Origin: Didymodactylos carnosus
Taxonomy: Eukaryota; Rotifera; Eurotatoria; Philodinida; Philodinidae
Direction of reading: 5' to 3'
DNA length: 26,270 bases
Assembly (NCBI GenBank): GCA_905250885.1
Contig: CAJNOQ010002107.1
Span: 1-26,270, forward strand
Part shown: piece after piece, positions 23,040 through 26,270 of the stretch
How positions within the stretch are numbered: position 1 is the stretch's first letter
Layout: every line of letters begins with the position of its first letter
Program-made: the position numbers and the translations under genes
The notes under the pieces: model-generated
The model's input: only the letters and a program-made list of their open reading frames with translations
What the model was told of the DNA's origin: nothing
The model's database searches: none

Positions 23040-23325
23040 ATGTCTGATACTCAAGAACAACAGGCTCAACGTCTACAACAAGACGACCGAACATCTCAAG
23101 GTCTACAACAAGACGACCAAACATCTCAACGAAATGCTCAACAACCGCTAGATAGACATTTATCTCAAGCTAAAAATGAACATAGCAATGGTACAAATGT
23201 GAATGCTGGTATTGATTCAACATGTCATGGGTAAGTGGAATAGAATATCATCGAAGAATTCATTTTATATGCTTATTTTTAGTAATAAGGCTGCAGAAAA
23301 ATCAACAAATGAGAATGGTAAATAA
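23040..23325 (+). CDS. Small hydrophilic Gln/Asn/Asp-rich protein (2 exons, 77 aa)
   Basis: Exons 23040-23230 and 23283-23325 join across a 52-nt GT...AG intron (GG|GTAAGT and TTTTTAG|T), giving 78 in-frame codons with the stop. The product starts MSDTQEQQAQ and ends STNENGK. It is almost free of aromatic and large aliphatic residues, is rich in Gln, Asn, Asp, Ser and Thr, and has one Cys. It has no signal peptide or membrane segment. Residues 11-30 are two 10-residue repeats (RLQQDDRTSQ, GLQQDDQTSQ). It is probably disordered. Composition, with about 6% glycine, recalls hydrophilins/LEA-like proteins, but no LEA motif is visible, so the function is unknown. AATAAA overlaps the stop (23321-23326) and recurs at 23356-23361. 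A donor-like GGTAAAT near the stop leaves a further exon possible. Confidence 0.6.
23071..23130 (+). repeat. In-frame tandem duplication, 2 x 30 bp
   Basis: Positions 23071-23100 and 23101-23130 match at 28 of 30 bases and encode the two 10-residue repeats of the small hydrophilic protein. The high identity suggests a recent duplication or homogenisation. Confidence 0.9.
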
Positions 23326-24789
23326 AAACATCATGAACGATAAAATAATAACACTAATAAATACTGAATATTAAACATGTGAATGACATTATTTACGTAA
23401 AAACAGACGCAGATAGTTTTATACGTTAATTGTTTGGTGTGTGTGTGTGTGCTGTGCACACAAAATAAGCATTGCTTTTTTATGTACATTAGTTCGTATA
23501 CACTCAATTAGTGTGAATATTTAACGCTAATAAACAGTTAACTATCAAGTATCTATCAAGTATCTACCCTCTTTTACTTATTTGTTTAAAATTATGTCAG
23601 AATATTCGAATGTGCTCAATAAAATAAAATTGATTAAATCAATATTGTTGATTAAACGTATAGATTTACACAGAATAACTATGAAACATAGTTCATTATA
23701 CAGTAGTAGCGCAACTACTGAAAACTAATGCCAGTATATTAAAAAAAATAGGAAACTTCAAGTGGAAGTCCACATCGCAGAATGGAAAACTAACAACTCT
23801 ACTGGTTGGAAAATTTTGTGAGTGATATGGAAAGAATTTTTTTCAAATAGGCAACTGACAATACTGATTAAAAGTAAGTAATAAATCTCGCCAAATCTGA
23901 CAGTGACAAAACGAACACGATTAGGCATGATAAGTCAACGGAGGTGTAAGCTGTGTTTCATATTTGGAAAAGAAATCCAACACTGGAGAAAAAGTTTTCA
24001 TCATATTAGTTATAGTCAGGACTGACGGTGGAGTAGATTCTGGGTAACTTTTTGGTTTTTAGGTATTCACGAATTCATTAAATAAAAATTTCAAATTTAA
24101 CCTCATCTCGAAATTTTTGTATCATTTTTAGTACGACCCCAAAATTCATTCATTGTTTTGTTTTGGTATCTATCTTCCTCATGCTATATAACTTAGAACT
24201 TCTCTTTAAAACTCTCCCTTTTTGTTACAAAAAGAATAATGTTAAGAATATCTTTTTTGTCTGGGCAATGGATACATGTGTAACTAACAAGTGGTTTTAA
24301 GTAGTTATTACCATTGGAGCTATTATCTACACACTAATTCTCTGATTAAAATTACATCTATTGGATCAACTTCAACTAAAATGATAAAAATAGCTAATGT
24401 TATATTTAACACTAGATGTACAAGAAGAAGGTAGTTTTACTTTTGCACAAAATGCCTTTATTAGAAATTCAACGTTTCTTTTGTTCACTGAAATACAAGT
24501 TCATAAAAACAATGTTGTACTTTCGCAGCACACATGTATACTAAAATCAGTTTTTCTCAAACAGGATAAGTCAGATAGCAATATCAGACATACCAAATTG
24601 TAGATGAAGAGATTTCCTACAAAACTGTATATTGGACCAATGTCAGTGATGCATCTGTTAGAAAATATAGCCAATTGAAAATAGTGATTTTTGGACAATT
24701 AAAAACCAACTAAAAACATTGTATTCGTGATCAGCAGGGTTTACTTTACTATTTACGATACTTTTCGTCAAAATCTCAGGGACGAACAC
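23326..24789. other. Non-coding AT-rich stretch
   Basis: No gene was recognised. It holds a short (GT)7 tract at 23437-23450 and a duplicated ATCAAGTATCT near 23550. Open frames near 24397-24698 overlap on both strands and look random. Confidence 0.45.
23437..23450. repeat. (GT)7 microsatellite
   Basis: Seven GT units are followed by GCTGTGCACAC, which can fold back on the tract. Confidence 0.8.
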
Positions 24790-25045
24790 TTAGGGTTGCT
24801 CCCTTATGGGCTAAACACATGCGTGAATAGCCAAAAATATTGACCTTTAGAATCGAAGGGTTTTTGCCAAAAGTTTTTTAAAAAACCCAAAAAACTGTTT
24901 TTTCTAAAATTTCAATATTTCTGTAAAACGTCGTAATCAAAGACGACTTTAATGGTGCTGGTTTGTAGAGCAAATAGCTTTGATTAAAGTTTGACGTCTC
25001 TAAACTTTGGATGGCTGAGAAATCTGAAAGAAGTGTTTAGGGATT
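24790..25045. mobile_element. Decayed relative of the foldback element arm
   Basis: Blocks recur in the same order as in the right-to-left reading of the 21102-21715 foldback. They include a TTAGGG/GGGCTAA block, AAAACCCAAAAAACTG, TTTAATGGTGCTGGTTTGTAG against TTAATGAGGCACGATTGTAG, GCAAA then TTTGATTAAA, and GTCTCT. Similarity is patchy and was judged by eye, so this could be an old single-arm copy of the same family. Confidence 0.4.
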
Positions 25046-25767
25046 TTGACGGTTTTGCCTCTGCTTAATAATCGCAAATTTTGATTCTTGTCGTAGCTTT
25101 GATTGAAAATCAGCTAAATGCAGGACATGGAGTGGGATCTTATTCTCACAAGACCAAGTCACAAGAATTATATTGAACCATTTATTTCATTGTATAATAA
25201 ATGAATGCATCAAGTTTTACTTGGTTTACGGAACGGAATGCCTTGCCCTCAATCATCTGTGCGTTAAACAAGATCTAGCTGATCTTGGAAGTCAGAGTTT
25301 ACACCGAGGATACTCATTATTGTGATAACATCAACATTCAGATGCATTTCTCTTCTACATTCTGAGAAAGAACACCAGTTCTGAGTCTTGCTCAAAGTTG
25401 TTAGAAGCATCTAAACAGTTGTGAGAGGAAAGAAATTTTATATCCCTCAACTTCCACAGTTTGTCTGAAACTGCTGTGTGCATACCCTGAGAATCGCAGT
25501 ACCTTTTCGATGTAATTCTGCTACGAAAGGGCAGATATGAACCGCGAAAAATGATCCTCACGCGTTAAAAACTCAAAAGTGCTATGTATGCAACGACTGC
25601 ACTAGCTTGTTTCAATGTGAACGACAAAAAATACAGATAGTTTCGTTGAACACATGTGTGACGTATGTACACAGTATAAATATCCATTTTGAAAGGAAGG
25701 GACAACAAACGTTGCTCAGATACGCGTATAAAAGGGAATATATATAATCGGTCTGAAGCTATTCAGA
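25046..25767. other. Non-coding stretch with TATA-like boxes
   Basis: A 68-codon minus-strand frame (25355-25561) has no family I recognise. TATAAATA at about 25675 and TATAAAAG at about 25726 resemble core promoters but have no gene attached in view. Confidence 0.35.
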
Positions 25768-25862
25768 GGTCTCAAACTCGGTGACTCATGAGAGACAGAA
25801 CAAAGGGAATCACTATGACAATTCTTTGTTCTGTCTCCCGTACGTCACCGAATTTGAGACCC
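25768..25862. ncRNA. Compact hairpin, possible miRNA-like precursor
   Basis: The arms 25768-25810 and 25821-25862 pair over about 40 bp around a 10-nt loop (CACTATGACA). One block of mismatches (four of six positions), a single mismatch and a two-base bulge interrupt the stem. The size (95 nt), the single long stem and the internal loop fit a microRNA precursor. A tiny palindromic element is an equally good explanation. Strand of expression is unknown. Confidence 0.4.
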
Positions 25863-26208
25863 CCCTGCTTCTAACATACAAAAAGGCAAGATTATTTTTG
25901 TTATTAAAAATCGAGCAAAAATAATAATTGAATGAGATATCTCTTTCGACATAAGATGTCTCATATGCGCACATTTTTTCTTCGCAACGCGTCGATAAAA
26001 AAGAAATAAAAGAGAACAGAAAGCTATATTTGCATAAGCGAAAAAAGATATACTCTTATTTACTAGTTCTGTATTATAATCTTATTTCAGACACAGCGAG
26101 AAAGTTAAACGGCATTATCCGGTAGATTCCGACAGACAGTGATTGTTGATGTCACAAATTTAAATGATATTTATACCAGCTGTACGTCTATATGTAACTA
26201 GATAATGG
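25863..26208. other. Upstream region of the right-edge gene
   Basis: No coding sequence was recognised. It directly precedes a TATA box and so probably contains promoter-proximal elements, none of which I can name. Confidence 0.35.
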
Positions 26209-26216
26209 TATAAATA
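26209..26216 (+). promoter_or_regulatory. TATA box of the right-edge gene
   Basis: TATAAATA is a near-consensus TATA box. Transcription would start about 25-30 nt downstream, leaving a 5' leader of roughly 15-25 nt before the ATG at 26258. Confidence 0.5.
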
Positions 26217-26257
26217 GCGTCGCTTAAAACTGCTTCGTTCTCGAGAGGGTGCGAGAG

Positions 26258-26270
26258 ATGGCACCACAAA
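26258..26270 (+). CDS. Possible start of a gene cut by the window edge
   Basis: ATGGCACCACAAA lies about 40 nt after the TATA box and would encode MAPQ. Only four codons are visible, so identity cannot be judged. The first intron or an unrelated ATG cannot be excluded. Confidence 0.35.

Noticed and set aside
22900-23124. Minus-strand frame with repeated MFGRLVVD
   Set aside because: The repeat is the antisense reading of the 30-bp duplication in the small + strand gene, which has the better start, intron and stop.
1-26270. CRISPR arrays, bacterial operons, rRNA or tRNA genes
   Set aside because: No regularly spaced repeats, no RNA-gene signatures, and the intron-rich genes are clearly animal.

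Overview
The window looks like nuclear DNA of a small invertebrate animal. The basis is AT-rich sequence, many short spliceosomal introns (mostly 50-80 nt, GT...AG) and clear animal orthologues (DZIP1, LCMT1, HGS/Hrs). Short introns, possible spliced-leader acceptors next to start codons and an inverted partial gene copy would suit a bdelloid rotifer. That assignment is inference; no diagnostic marker such as a spliced-leader gene or telomeric repeat was seen.

Layout. 1-77: an exact inverted copy of part of an exon from the neighbouring gene. 457-3599 (-): a 10-exon WD40-repeat protein (827 aa). 3600-4821: spacer. 4822-12243 (-): an 18-exon DZIP1 orthologue (866 aa), with a 1.4-kb inverted-repeat element inside its 2.6-kb intron 16. 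12244-14923: divergent intergenic region with no recognised gene. 14924-15895 (+): LCMT1, 323 aa, with an uninterrupted coding region. 16890-20911 (+): HGS/Hrs, 17 exons, 729 aa. 21102-21715: a large foldback repeat. 22369-22640: a short element bounded by 23-bp inverted repeats. 23040-23325 (+): a small two-exon gene for a very hydrophilic 77-residue protein. 23326-26208: mostly non-coding, with a decayed relative of the foldback element and a compact miRNA-like hairpin. 26209-26270: a TATA box and the possible first codons of a gene running off the right edge.

Exon models for the three split genes were built by hand. Every junction keeps frame and the totals (2484, 2601 and 2190 nt) divide by three, which supports them strongly. 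The genes are not an operon. DZIP1 acts at the ciliary base, LCMT1 methylates the PP2A catalytic subunit, and HGS sorts ubiquitinated cargo on endosomes. The regions most worth a second look are the inverted exon copy at the left edge, the repeat elements, the acceptor-like sites just upstream of four start codons, a frame-neutral 51-nt intron inside the FYVE finger, and the small hydrophilic protein.
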